Notes: generated from the sequence alone by a model not told the origin. Numbered from the stretch's first letter, positions 8,524 through 17,308 are shown. The stretch is 64,000 nucleotides of DNA from Sphingomonas nostoxanthinifaciens (GCF_019930585.1 NZ_CP082839.1:2972001-3036000), one strand, 5' to 3'. Made by a program: numbers and translations.

Positions 8524-9630
8524 CTAGCCGCCGCTGCGCGCCAACAGCTCCACCAGATCCGTCTTCCAGTTGACCGCCCATGTGTGGGTGCCGTGGCCGT
8601 GGGTCTCGTCGCTTTCGGGGATCAGGCGGAAGCGCGCCTTCGGCCCCATCCGCTTCAGCGCCTCCTGCGGATAGGTGAAATTGCGCGGGTTGATGAAGTC
8701 GTCGGCCGAGTTGAGCCACATGAACGGCGTGGTGATCTTCTCGAGACCCGGCCACGGATCGTAGGTGCGTGAGCTGTCGAACTGATAGATCATGTCGTTG
8801 GCGTCGCGGGTCGCCATGTCCTTGGCGACCCGCTCGCGCGCCGCCGCCGTCGCCGCCTCGCGCGTGGGATAGAGCTTCTGGTAGTTGAGCGGTGCCGCAC
8901 CCGCCACGACCGAGATTGACGAGCCGACGCGCAGGCCCATCGCCGGCTGCACCTTATACTCGCCGCCCATCCACGCCGGATCGGCCTCGATCCCGTCGAT
9001 CAGCAACTGGCGCCACATGCGGTTGAGCCCGGCGATCGGCACCGGCTCGCACGCCATCGGCATGATCGCGCGCGCATAATCGGGATACATCTCGCCCCAG
9101 ATGAAGCCGTGCATGCAGCCCATCGACGTGCCCATGATGAGCCGGGCATGCTTGATGCCCAGCCCCTCGGTCAGCAGCCGGTGCTGGAGGATGACCATGT
9201 CGTCATAGTCATATTTCGGGAAGCGCATGTGCAGGCCGTCCGACGGCTTGGACGAATGGCCGTGGCCGACATTGTCGGGCAGGATGATCCAATATTTGCG
9301 GATGTCGAGCGGCTGGCCGGGGCCGTACAATTCGTCGGCGAATTGCGGCGCGAGGAACTGGCGCCCGCTGCCGCCGGTGCCGTGCAGCACCATCACCGCA
9401 TTGTCGATCTCGCCGGCGGCGTTGCGGTGCGGCTGGCCGAGCGTGGCGTAATGGATGCGCACCTGCGGCAGCGTCTCGCCCGAACGGAAACGATAGTCGC
9501 GCACGACGAAGTCGGCATCGACGATCGGCCATTTCGGCGTGGCTGGCGCTGCCGCGGCGGGCGACGCGATCGGCGCGGTGGGGGCGCCCGCCTGCAGGGC
9601 AAGAGCGGCGACGATCAGCGACAGCGACAT
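8524..9630 (-). CDS. Secreted alpha/beta hydrolase, MetX (homoserine acetyltransferase)-like
   Basis: A 368-residue alpha/beta-hydrolase of the homoserine O-acetyltransferase-like branch. It has a signal peptide (about 1-16) and an Ala/Pro-rich linker, then a fold with VLHGTGG (oxyanion region), the nucleophile elbow GTSMGC, a catalytic Asp in NSADDF and a His in THGHGTHTW. The family resemblance is to MetX, but an exported enzyme is unlikely to make methionine precursors, so I read it as a periplasmic ester or amide hydrolase with unknown substrate. The start at 9630 follows a GGAGAAA ribosome site. A copy of the TCGTATAC palindrome lies 23 bp upstream. It is convergent with the phytochrome gene. 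Confidence 0.82.
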   Translation of the reverse strand: MSLSLIVAALALQAGAPTAPIASPAAAAPATPKWPIVDADFVVRDYRFRSGETLPQVRIHYATLGQPHRNAAGEIDNAVMVLHGTGGSGRQFLAPQFADELYGPGQPLDIRKYWIILPDNVGHGHSSKPSDGLHMRFPKYDYDDMVILQHRLLTEGLGIKHARLIMGTSMGCMHGFIWGEMYPDYARAIMPMACEPVPIAGLNRMWRQLLIDGIEADPAWMGGEYKVQPAMGLRVGSSISVVAGAAPLNYQKLYPTREAATAAARERVAKDMATRDANDMIYQFDSSRTYDPWPGLEKITTPFMWLNSADDFINPRNFTYPQEALKRMGPKARFRLIPESDETHGHGTHTWAVNWKTDLVELLARSGG

Positions 9631-9652
9631 GCGTTTCTCCTTGGGCGCCGAT

Positions 9653-9662
9653 TCGTATACGG
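9653..9662. promoter_or_regulatory. Copy of the TCGTATACGA palindrome (9 of 10 bases)
   Basis: TCGTATACGG at 9653-9662 lies 23 bp upstream of the MetX-like hydrolase start. It keeps the CGTATACG core of the perfect copies at 1266 and 35039. Probable operator shared by exported-hydrolase genes; the regulator is not in the window. Confidence 0.45.
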
Positions 9663-9682
9663 TCGACGCGCGAGGTCAACGC

Positions 9683-11827
9683 TCAGGCGGCGACCGGCCG
9701 ATCATAAGCCAGCGGCACGCGGATCTGCGCGCGGAAGCCGCCGTCGGTCTGCAGCAGTTTGACGTCGCCGCCATGCGCGCGCGCGATCGAACGGCAGACG
9801 GCGAGGCCGAGGCCGCTGCCCGATTTATCCGAATTGCGCGCCGCCTCGCTGCGATAGAAAGGCTCGAATACGCGTTCCATCTCGTCCTCGGGCAGACCGG
9901 GGCCGTCGTCGATGATCTCGGCCACCGCCGTGTCCATGTCGGTGGTCAGGCGGATACGCGCGCGGTCGCCATATTTGACCGCATTCTCGAGCAGATTGTC
10001 GAGCAACCGGCGCATGCCGAGCACGTCGACCTCGACCGGGGCGGCATCGGCGCGCTCGATCGTCACGTCGCTGCCGACCAGCCGCGCATCCTCGACCACG
10101 TCGTCGACCAACGTGCGCAGGTCGAGCCGCTCGCGCGCGCCGGTGTTGGAGGCGTCGCGGATGAAGTCGATCACCTGCGCGATCATCGCCTCCATCTCGT
10201 CCACCTCCTCCAGCAGGCCGTCGCGCACGTCGTCCGCGTCGACGTCCTCGATGCGGAAACGCATGCGGGTGAGCGGGGTGCGCAGATCGTGGCTGATCGC
10301 GCCGACCATCGCGGTGCGATCGTCGACGAAGCTGCGGATGCGCCCCTGCATCAGGTTGAAGGCGTGCGCGGCGCGGCCGATCTCCGCCGGGCCGTCGAGC
10401 GGGCCGATCACGACCGAGGGATCGCGCCCGAGCTGCTCGGCCGCCTTGGCGAAGCGGTCGAGCGGCTTGACCAGCCGGCGCGCGAACAGCCAGCCGAACG
10501 GCGCGGTCACCGCCAGCGCGACCGCGAACCACAGCAGCACGCGACGCTGCCACGCATTCGGGAACGGCGCGGGCGCGGGCTGCACCACCGCCCACTTGCC
10601 GTTCCGAAGCTGCAAGGCGGCGACGAAATCGCCCTCGACGAATGGCGCCGGGGCGAGGCCGAACAGGCTGCGCTGCGACGGCGTTACCGCGATCGGCGGC
10701 CCGGCGGGCGCCTGCAGCCGCTCGGCGGGGATCGGCGGCGCCTGCTCGACCGACGGTGCGCCAAGCTGCGGCGCGGGTGCGGCGACGATCGCCGGCGCGG
10801 ACACGACCGGCGGCGGAGCGAGATGCGGCGTCGGCTCGACCACCGCGCCGCTCGGCGCGCTTTCGGGCTGCGGCATCAGCAGCGGCGGCGCGATCCGCGG
10901 CGTCATCGCCGGCGCCTGGGTGGGCGGCAGCAGGGTCGAGGCATCCGGCAGCGCCTGGCGCATCAGCGGCACGCCACCCATGCCGATCGCGGGACCGATG
11001 CGGTCCGCGCCGGGCAGGCTGCGCGCCAGAGCCTCGGCACCGGTATTGACCTGCGCGGCGCGCGAGGCGGTCGCCGCCTGCGCCTGCGTTTGCGCCTGCA
11101 CGGCGGTGGTGGCGCCGCGCAGCAGCTCCGGCACGGCCGCGCCATTGTCGCCGGGAATATAGACGCCGCCCGATCGCGGATCGACCGTGACGAGCGGTCC
11201 GGTATCGTGCCGTCCCCAATCGCCGGGCATGCGCGCGCCCTCGCGCACGCCGCCCGCGAACAGGCCCGGCGGGAAGGCATCGCGCGCCGGCGGTCGCATT
11301 GCGCGGCCGACCTCGCCCGCCATCGTGTTCGGGCGCATCGCCGCGGCGTTGGGCACGAACTGGGCGAGCTGCAGGTAAGCGGCGGGCCGCATCTGCGCGG
11401 AAACCGATAAAGCGAGCGGCGCGACCATGCCGTCGTCGGCCATCGCCAGCGTGGGCCGCGCGATCGCGGTGCCGGCGAACGGCAGCGGCGTGAAGAAAGC
11501 GAGGCTCACCCGCTCCGGCCCGACGCCGATCATGTGCGCAAGGTCGCGGCGCGAGCGTTCCGACACCAGCCAGCCCTGCCCGCTCACGTCGGGCGGCCCG
11601 GCCTGCACGACCCGCTGCAACCCGCGCGCGCGATTGGTGTCATCGTCATTGTCCGCCAGCGCGGCGGCGATCGCGTCGAGCCCATATTGCGGCGTCGGCG
11701 CCGGCGGCAGCAGCAAGGTCAGGAACAGGATGACGAGCTGCGCCACCACCAGCCCCGCCAGCAGCAGCGCCATGATCTGCAGCGCGAGCGGCGGCCCACG
11801 CCAGTCGAGGCGGCGTAGATATTTCAT
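9683..11827 (-). CDS. Sensor histidine kinase with long Pro/Ala-rich sensor region
   Basis: A 714-residue membrane histidine kinase. TM1 is at about 13-38 and TM2 is near 430-450 (LLWFAVALAV), followed by HAMP, a dimerisation domain with phospho-acceptor H513 (SHDLRTPLTR), N-box (NLLENAVKYGD), G1 (DDGPGLP) and G2 (GSGLGLAV). Between the membrane segments lies an extracytoplasmic region of nearly 400 residues, of which about 180-420 is Pro/Ala/Gln-rich and low-complexity, far longer than in EnvZ-like kinases. The start at 11827 (MKYLRRLDW) was chosen because it gives a normal cytoplasmic N-terminus before TM1; upstream codons are not kinase-like. The likely partner is the divergent response regulator at 12222. 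It is a paralogue of the kinase at 19426-20760. Confidence 0.9.
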   Translation of the reverse strand: MKYLRRLDWRGPPLALQIMALLLAGLVVAQLVILFLTLLLPPAPTPQYGLDAIAAALADNDDDTNRARGLQRVVQAGPPDVSGQGWLVSERSRRDLAHMIGVGPERVSLAFFTPLPFAGTAIARPTLAMADDGMVAPLALSVSAQMRPAAYLQLAQFVPNAAAMRPNTMAGEVGRAMRPPARDAFPPGLFAGGVREGARMPGDWGRHDTGPLVTVDPRSGGVYIPGDNGAAVPELLRGATTAVQAQTQAQAATASRAAQVNTGAEALARSLPGADRIGPAIGMGGVPLMRQALPDASTLLPPTQAPAMTPRIAPPLLMPQPESAPSGAVVEPTPHLAPPPVVSAPAIVAAPAPQLGAPSVEQAPPIPAERLQAPAGPPIAVTPSQRSLFGLAPAPFVEGDFVAALQLRNGKWAVVQPAPAPFPNAWQRRVLLWFAVALAVTAPFGWLFARRLVKPLDRFAKAAEQLGRDPSVVIGPLDGPAEIGRAAHAFNLMQGRIRSFVDDRTAMVGAISHDLRTPLTRMRFRIEDVDADDVRDGLLEEVDEMEAMIAQVIDFIRDASNTGARERLDLRTLVDDVVEDARLVGSDVTIERADAAPVEVDVLGMRRLLDNLLENAVKYGDRARIRLTTDMDTAVAEIIDDGPGLPEDEMERVFEPFYRSEAARNSDKSGSGLGLAVCRSIARAHGGDVKLLQTDGGFRAQIRVPLAYDRPVAA

Positions 11828-11867
11828 ACGCCGCCGTTCATGCCACGAATGCGCCCCCCGATACAGC

Positions 11868-12074
11868 TCATGATGGCCAGGCGCGGTCCGTCGTAGCGGG
11901 GCGGGCAGCGGCGACCGCTGCGCCCTTGTGCGCGCTGGCGGGTGCGGCGGCGAGCGACAGCGCCACCCCCAGCAGCGTGCCCACCAAAGCGGCACCAATC
12001 TCGCCGATCAGCCGCAGGCGCCGGATGCGCGGGCTGGAGGGTTGGGCGGGCGACTGGGCCGACAGGATCTTCAT
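11868..12074 (-). CDS. Possible small single-pass membrane protein
   Basis: A 68-codon frame encoding a basic N-terminus (PRIRRLRLIGE), one hydrophobic segment (about 27-45) and an Ala-rich tail with ASAHKGA. It lies between the divergent kinase and response regulator genes, on the kinase strand, 40 bp before the kinase start. It has no clear ribosome site and no family I recognise. The layout (small membrane protein in front of a sensor kinase) is suggestive, but the frame could be chance in GC-rich DNA. If it is not a gene, 11828-12221 is a 394-bp intergenic region. Confidence 0.35.
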   Translation of the reverse strand: MKILSAQSPAQPSSPRIRRLRLIGEIGAALVGTLLGVALSLAAAPASAHKGAAVAAARPATTDRAWPS

Positions 12075-12159
12075 GCTCGCCGTTTCGACCCCCGGCTTTG
12101 CAACCAGATTTCCGCGCTGTCGAAATCGCCGGCCGCGAATGGCGCGATCGGCGAGCGGT

Positions 12160-12175
12160 TGAAATCTTTGTGAAA
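12160..12175 (+). promoter_or_regulatory. Direct repeat TGAAA spaced by 11 bp (OmpR-type box)
   Basis: TGAAA at 12160-12164 and again at 12171-12175: a direct repeat with one helical turn between copies, 47 bp upstream of the response regulator start. OmpR-family regulators bind such direct repeats, so this could be an autoregulatory site. The match is short and could be chance. Confidence 0.3.
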
Positions 12176-12221
12176 CATGCGCGGTACGTGGTTCTGGCAT
12201 TCGGCGCGGATGAACGCCATC

Positions 12222-12968
12222 ATGACCGACATGGACATCACCAAGCGCATCCTGATCGTCGATGACGACGCGGGCCTGCGCCGACTGATCTCGTCTTTCC
12301 TCGACAAGCACGGCTTCACCACCGAGACCGCCGCCAACCCGATCGAGATGCGCGAGCGGCTGGCGCAGGATCCGTACGACCTGATCGTGCTCGACGTGAT
12401 GATGCCGCGCGAAGACGGCCTGTCGGCGCTGCGCTCGCTCCAGCAGGACGCGCCGCCGGTCATCATGCTCTCGGCGGTCGGCACCGACATCGACCGCATC
12501 GTCGGGCTGGAGATGGGCGCCGAGGATTATCTGGCCAAGCCGTGCAACCCGCGCGAGCTCCTTGCGCGCATCCGCACCGTGCTGCGCCGCCGGCAGAAGG
12601 AGGAAGGCGGCCCCTCCCCATCGCAGTCCGCCAATGGCGGCGAGGCGCGGCGCGGCCTGGCGTTTGCCGGCTGGCGGATCGATTTCGACGGGCGCATGCT
12701 CTACGATCCCGACGATCAGGTGATCTCGCTGACCGACGGCGAATTCCGCCTGCTGCGCGCCTTCGTCGAGCATCCGCGCCGCGTGCTGACGCGCGACCAA
12801 TTGCTCGATTATGCGCGCGGCGAGGATAGCGAGCATTATGATCGCGCGATCGACGTCCAGATCAGCCGCCTGCGCCGCAAGCTGGGCGAAGGCCGGCAGG
12901 GCGCCGAACTGGTCCGCACCGTTCGCAACGAAGGCTATCTGTTCGTGCCTTCGGTGACGAAGGCCTGA
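12222..12968 (+). CDS. OmpR-family response regulator
   Basis: A 248-residue response regulator. The receiver domain (about 8-122) shows the acidic triad VDDD at 13-16, phospho-acceptor D58 (LIVLDVMMP) and the conserved lysine in LAKPCNPRELLARIR. A winged-helix DNA-binding domain (about 150-245) follows, with LTDGEFRLLRAFVEHP and DVQISRLRRKLGE. Upstream in-frame ATGs at 12177, 12210 and a downstream one at 12231 exist. 12222 was preferred for receiver alignment, without a decisive ribosome site. It is divergent from the kinase at 9683-11827, its probable partner, and closely similar to the regulator at 20757-21458, sharing the KPCNPRELLARIR stretch exactly. Confidence 0.9.
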   Translation: MTDMDITKRILIVDDDAGLRRLISSFLDKHGFTTETAANPIEMRERLAQDPYDLIVLDVMMPREDGLSALRSLQQDAPPVIMLSAVGTDIDRIVGLEMGAEDYLAKPCNPRELLARIRTVLRRRQKEEGGPSPSQSANGGEARRGLAFAGWRIDFDGRMLYDPDDQVISLTDGEFRLLRAFVEHPRRVLTRDQLLDYARGEDSEHYDRAIDVQISRLRRKLGEGRQGAELVRTVRNEGYLFVPSVTKA

Positions 12969-12972
12969 CCGG

Positions 12973-13596
12973 CTAGCCGATCCGCCCGGCGCGCATGTCG
13001 ATCCGACGCGGGGCGAGCGCAGCGCCCTCGTCCGCATCGTGCGTCACCAGCAGCACGGGGATGCCGAGCATCGGCAGCATCGCGCGTAGCCAATCGATCA
13101 GCTCCGCCTTCGCCACCGCGTCGAGCGCCGACAGCGGCTCGTCGAGCAGCAGCAGGCGCGGCGACCCGACTAGAGCGCGCGCCAGCGCCACGCGCTGCGC
13201 CTCGCCGCCCGACAACGCGCCCGGACTGCGATCCAGCAGATCGTCTATTCCGGTGCGCGCGACGAGATCGGCAAGGTCGGCCGACGCCGCCGCACGCCGC
13301 GCGGCATAAGCGAGGTTGGCGCGCACGCTCCGGTGCGGCAGCAGGTTTGCGCCCTGGAAGACGTAGCCGACACGGCGACGGTGCGGGGGCAGGAACGTTC
13401 GCGCGTCCTGCCACGTCGCGCCCGCGATGGTCAGGTCGCCGCCGACCCGCTCAAGCCCCGCGAGGCAGCGCAGCAGGCTCGTCTTGCCGGCACCCGACGG
13501 GCCATCGATCCGCGTGACGCCCGCGTCGAGGTCGAACGCCGCATCCAGCGCCAGCGCGCCGATCCGGCCTGCCAGCCGCGCCGACAAAGTGCTCAC
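12973..13596 (-). CDS. modC: Molybdate ABC transporter ATP-binding protein, short form
   Basis: Cytoplasmic ATPase energising molybdate import. In 207 residues it shows Walker A GPSGAGKTS, Q-loop region YVFQGAN, signature LSGGEAQR, Walker B LLLLDEPLSALD and H-loop VTHD. Typical ModC is about 350 residues and ends in a TOBE/Mop molybdate-binding domain; here the protein stops right after the ATPase core, so that domain is absent. The start is GTG at 13596, overlapping the modB stop by 4 bp (GTGA). An apparent longer frame upstream is antisense noise over modB. It is convergent with the response regulator gene, with a 4-bp gap. Confidence 0.9.
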   Translation of the reverse strand: MSTLSARLAGRIGALALDAAFDLDAGVTRIDGPSGAGKTSLLRCLAGLERVGGDLTIAGATWQDARTFLPPHRRRVGYVFQGANLLPHRSVRANLAYAARRAAASADLADLVARTGIDDLLDRSPGALSGGEAQRVALARALVGSPRLLLLDEPLSALDAVAKAELIDWLRAMLPMLGIPVLLVTHDADEGAALAPRRIDMRAGRIG

Positions 13597-14273
13597 GGCT
13601 TCACGCCGCCCAGCCGCCGCTCGACCAGCAGCAGCGCCAGCAATGCGACGAAGCCGAACGCGACCAATCCGGCGGCGATGCGGTGTGCCGCGCCATAATT
13701 CATGCTCTCGACCAGCTGGTAGATGCGGGTCGACAGCACCTCGGTCCGCCCCGGTACCGCGCCGCCGATCATCAGCACCACGCCGAACTCGCCGATCGTA
13801 TGCGCGAACACGAGGATCGCGGCCGACAGGAAGCCGCGCCGGGCGAGCGGTGCCGCAACCGTCACGAACCGGTCGAGCGGCGCCGCGCCCATCGTCGCGG
13901 CCAGCTCGAGCAGGCGCGGATCGACCGCCTCGAACGCGGTGCGCAGCGGCTGCACCGCGAACGGCAGCGAGTAAAAGAGCGAGCCGATCACCAGCCCGGT
14001 GAAGGTGAAGGCGAGCGTGCGCACGCCGAACGCATGCAATGGCGTCATCAGCGGGCTGTCGGGCGCGACCGCCACCAGCACGTAGAAGCCGATCACGGTC
14101 GGCGGCAGCACCAGAGGCAGCGCCGTCACCGCGCCGATCGCCTCCTTCCACCACCGTCGCGACCGCGCCAGCCACCAGGCGAGCGGCGTCGCCAGCAGGA
14201 GCAGGAGGAAAGTCGTGACGAGCGCCAGCTCGACCGTGGTCGCGATCACCTGGCCGAGCGGGGATGCCTCCAT
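13593..14273 (-). CDS. modB: Molybdate ABC transporter permease
   Basis: A 226-residue inner-membrane permease with about five hydrophobic segments. The cytoplasmic EAA-type loop that contacts ModC is visible as EAVDPRLLELAATMGA followed by hydrophobic AILVFAHTIGEFG, characteristic of ModB/CysT-type permeases. It forms the ModB2C2 channel that receives molybdate from ModA. The start overlaps the modA stop by one base (TGATG) and the end overlaps modC by 4 bp, so modABC is one translationally coupled unit. Confidence 0.93.
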   Translation of the reverse strand: MEASPLGQVIATTVELALVTTFLLLLLATPLAWWLARSRRWWKEAIGAVTALPLVLPPTVIGFYVLVAVAPDSPLMTPLHAFGVRTLAFTFTGLVIGSLFYSLPFAVQPLRTAFEAVDPRLLELAATMGAAPLDRFVTVAAPLARRGFLSAAILVFAHTIGEFGVVLMIGGAVPGRTEVLSTRIYQLVESMNYGAAHRIAAGLVAFGFVALLALLLVERRLGGVKP

Positions 14274-15019
14274 CAGTGCGCGGCGTAGCCGTAGCGCTTG
14301 ATGATCGCCAGCGCCGGGCGGCTCTTCAGGAAGCGCAGGAATGCCATTGCCGCCGGATTGGCCGCGCCCACCTTGAGCAATACCGCCTGCTGCGCGATCG
14401 GCGCGTGCAGCCGCGCGGGCACGATCCAGCGCGAGCCGCCGGGCACCGCGACGACCTGGCTCAGCGCGACGAAGCCCAGTTCGGCCGCGCCGCCGGCGAC
14501 GAAATCATAGGCCTGGGTGATCGAGCTGCCCTTCACGATTTTCGGCTGGAGCGCGTCGTACAGGCCAAGCTTGCGCATCGTCTCGATCGCGGCGAGCCCA
14601 TAAGGCGCGGCGGTGGGATCGGCGATCGCGAGCTTGTCGAACGTGCCGCGCGCCAGCACCGCGCCGCGCGCGTCGACCAGTCCGGGCTTGGCCGAATAGA
14701 GCACCAGCGTGCCGACCGCATAGGTGAAGCGGCTACCGGGGGCCGTCAGCCCGTCCGCCTCCAGCTTCGCCGGGCGGTCGGCATCGGCCGAGAGGAACAG
14801 CTCGAACGGCGCGCCATGCTCCATCTGCGTCGCGAACGCACCCGACGAACCGAACGACAGGATCGCACAATGCCCGGTCGCCTGCGCGAACGCCGCCGCA
14901 ATCTCCTTGGCCGGTGCGGTGAAGTTGGCGGCGACGGCGACCTGCGTGTCGGCGGCCAGCGCGGGCACGGCGAGGCCGCCCAGCAGCAAGGCGAGCAATC
15001 GAAGGTAAGGCCGGATCAT
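14273..15019 (-). CDS. modA: Molybdate-binding periplasmic protein
   Basis: A 248-residue substrate-binding protein with a signal peptide (about 1-22, ending ALAAD). The mature start VAVAANFTAPAKEIAAAF, then LSFGSSGAFATQ, PFELFLSADADRP and VGTLVLYSA are typical of ModA, including the Ser residues that bind the oxyanion. It delivers molybdate (or tungstate) to ModBC. First gene of modABC, 63 bp downstream of a TonB-dependent receptor on the same strand. I do not see a clear ModE box in that 63-bp gap. Confidence 0.93.
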   Translation of the reverse strand: MIRPYLRLLALLLGGLAVPALAADTQVAVAANFTAPAKEIAAAFAQATGHCAILSFGSSGAFATQMEHGAPFELFLSADADRPAKLEADGLTAPGSRFTYAVGTLVLYSAKPGLVDARGAVLARGTFDKLAIADPTAAPYGLAAIETMRKLGLYDALQPKIVKGSSITQAYDFVAGGAAELGFVALSQVVAVPGGSRWIVPARLHAPIAQQAVLLKVGAANPAAMAFLRFLKSRPALAIIKRYGYAAH

Positions 15020-15082
15020 CGCGCGCTCCCGTCAGGCCGCGCCGCCTAACGCCGGACCCGTACCGATGTCCATATCGCCCAA

Positions 15083-17272
15083 TCAGAGCCGATACTTTGC
15101 CCTCACCCCGAAGCTGCGCGGACGCCCCGGCGCGGCGATGTCGACGCCGCTCAAGAAGAAATTGCGGGTGAGGTCGTAATGCTGGTCGAGCAGGTTGCGC
15201 GCATAGACGCCGATGCTCCACGGTCCGCCGCGCGGGCCAAACGTGAGCGTGCCGTTGACCAGCCAGTAATCGGCGACGCGGAAGACCGGCCCGAGCAACA
15301 CCGGATCCTGCGGGCCGTGATAGGCGTAATCGGCCTGCGCGGTCAGGTCGAAGCGGTCGAGCGGCATGCGATAGCTCGCCGATCCGTTGTAGCTCCAGTG
15401 CGGAAAGCCTTCGTCCTGCCCGGCGCGGCTGACGGTGCGTGTCGCACCAGCCGTGGTGGACGCGGTGATGTCGAGATCCTGGAAGCGGTCGAACTTGCCC
15501 TTGCGCCATGCGACGCCCTGGCTGATCGTCAGGCCCGGCAGCGGCGTCCAGTCGAGCTCGCCCTCGATGCCGTAGATGTGCGAGCGCGGCGCGTTCACGA
15601 TCTTGCCGACCGCGCCATAGACCGGATCGTAGATCGCCGATTGCACCTGCTGGTTGCGATAATCGTAATAGAAGGCCGCGCCGTTGAGTCGCAGCCGGTT
15701 GCCGGCAAACTGGTTCTTCGAACCGATCTCATACGCATACAGCGTCTCGGGCCTGAACGGCGCGAGCTGGCTGGGGGTCAGCGTGTTGTAGGCGGTGAAG
15801 CCGCCCGATTTCACGCCCCGGCTCGCGCTGGCATACAGCAGCGAAGTGTCGGTCACGCGATATTCCGCCGCCGCCTTGCCGCTGACGCGGGTGTAAGCGA
15901 GCCGCGATGCGCCGCTGCCCACGCCGATCCCGGTTGCGGGCGCGGTGCTGGTCGTGAAATCGTCGAGCAGCCGCCGCTCATGCTCGACGCGCAGCCCGCC
16001 GGTGAGCGTCAGCCGCGACGTGACCGCATAATCGAGCTGGCCGAAGCCGGCGATCGTGCGCGCGCGCTGGCGGTACGAGGTCAAAGCGACGAAGCCGAGC
16101 GACTGCATGAAATCCGAATCGAAATGGTCGCGCAGCCGCTCGTCGGCATAATAAGCGCCGACGATCCAGCGCGTGCCGCCCGCGGCGGTCGATGCCAGCC
16201 GCACCTCCTGCGAGAAAGTACGCGCGCGGCTATTGAAGTAGGTGCCGGCATAGGCCAGCGCCGAGGCGTCCCAGTCATTATATTCGCGCCGGCGGAACTG
16301 CTCGTAGGCGGTGACGCTGGTCAGCTTGGCAGGCCCCAGATCGAGCGCGGCGGTGACATGGCCGCCCGCGGTGGTGTTGTCGCGGAACGGCTTGGCGTCG
16401 GTGCCGATACCCGTGACCGCCGCGAACTGGCTCGACCCGCCCCAGCCGGTGACGCGGCCATTGCTGGGATCGGCCGGGATCGTGCCGAGCGGCTGGAACA
16501 GGTAGAGGCCGGTCGCGTCGGACGTGTCGCGGCCATAATGCCCCTCGACCAGCAGGCTCAGCGCGTCATGATCGTAGGCGATCTGGCCGCGCACGCCGAC
16601 GCGATCGGCATCGCCCAGGCTGCGGCCGGTCGCGCGATCATGCTGGAAGCCGCCGCCCTGCTCGGTCGCCGCCGACAGCCGCACCGCCAGCCCGCTGCCG
16701 AGGCCGCCCGAGACGAAGCCTTCGGTATGAAACAGGCCGAAGCTGCCATAATCCATGTCGATGCCGGCCGACGTCTGCTGGGTCGGGCGCGCGGTGGTGA
16801 AGCTGATCGCGCCGCCGGTGGTGTTGCGTCCGTAGAGCGTACCCTGCGGCCCGCGCAGCACCTCGACCCGGTCGAGATCGAACAGCATCCCCTGCGTCTG
16901 GATCGGGAAGGGCTTGGCGACCTCGTCGACATAGATGCCGACCGGCGAGGCGTTGTTCGAGGCGTAATCGTCGAAGCCGACGCCGCGCAGCCGGAAATTG
17001 GGCTGGCCGCCACCGAACGCCGGCACTGCCTCCAGGCCCGGCGTCTGGTACTGGAGCTGGTTGACGCTGGTCACGCCGCGCTGCGCCAATTCCTGTCCCG
17101 ACAGCACCGACAGCGCGACGCCGATCGACTGCGCGCTGTCCGGACGCCGCTCGGCGGTGACGACGATGTCGGGCAGGCCGGATTCCTCGGTCGCCTGGGC
17201 CGCCACCGCGCCTTGGCCGAGCACGGCCGACAGCACGCCGACGCCGGCATAAACAGCCATTGAACCACGCAT
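15083..17272 (-). CDS. TonB-dependent outer-membrane receptor
   Basis: A 729-residue TonB-dependent transporter: signal peptide (about 1-24), TonB-box-like DIVVTAERR, plug domain with FRLRGVGF and VEVLRGPQGTLYGRNTTGG, then a 22-strand-type barrel to the C-terminus, which ends in KYRL rather than the usual aromatic residue. The start MRGSMAV at 17272 has AAGGGG about 8 bp upstream and is preferred over a TTG at 17323. Its position directly upstream of modABC on the same strand suggests that it imports a molybdate complex or other oxyanion chelate, but many sphingomonad receptors of this type take up plant or aromatic compounds. Its promoter region, shared with divergent coaA, holds three copies of an operator-like repeat. 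Confidence 0.9.
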   Translation of the reverse strand: MRGSMAVYAGVGVLSAVLGQGAVAAQATEESGLPDIVVTAERRPDSAQSIGVALSVLSGQELAQRGVTSVNQLQYQTPGLEAVPAFGGGQPNFRLRGVGFDDYASNNASPVGIYVDEVAKPFPIQTQGMLFDLDRVEVLRGPQGTLYGRNTTGGAISFTTARPTQQTSAGIDMDYGSFGLFHTEGFVSGGLGSGLAVRLSAATEQGGGFQHDRATGRSLGDADRVGVRGQIAYDHDALSLLVEGHYGRDTSDATGLYLFQPLGTIPADPSNGRVTGWGGSSQFAAVTGIGTDAKPFRDNTTAGGHVTAALDLGPAKLTSVTAYEQFRRREYNDWDASALAYAGTYFNSRARTFSQEVRLASTAAGGTRWIVGAYYADERLRDHFDSDFMQSLGFVALTSYRQRARTIAGFGQLDYAVTSRLTLTGGLRVEHERRLLDDFTTSTAPATGIGVGSGASRLAYTRVSGKAAAEYRVTDTSLLYASASRGVKSGGFTAYNTLTPSQLAPFRPETLYAYEIGSKNQFAGNRLRLNGAAFYYDYRNQQVQSAIYDPVYGAVGKIVNAPRSHIYGIEGELDWTPLPGLTISQGVAWRKGKFDRFQDLDITASTTAGATRTVSRAGQDEGFPHWSYNGSASYRMPLDRFDLTAQADYAYHGPQDPVLLGPVFRVADYWLVNGTLTFGPRGGPWSIGVYARNLLDQHYDLTRNFFLSGVDIAAPGRPRSFGVRAKYRL

Positions 17273-17308
17273 CCCGAACCCCTTCTGGCGCCGCCATCGG
17301 CGGCGATT

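Noticed and set aside
15179-17263. 694-codon open frame on the plus strand opposite the TonB receptor
   Set aside because: High-GC shadow frame; composition is Arg/Ala-rich with no domain, while the minus strand gives a textbook receptor.
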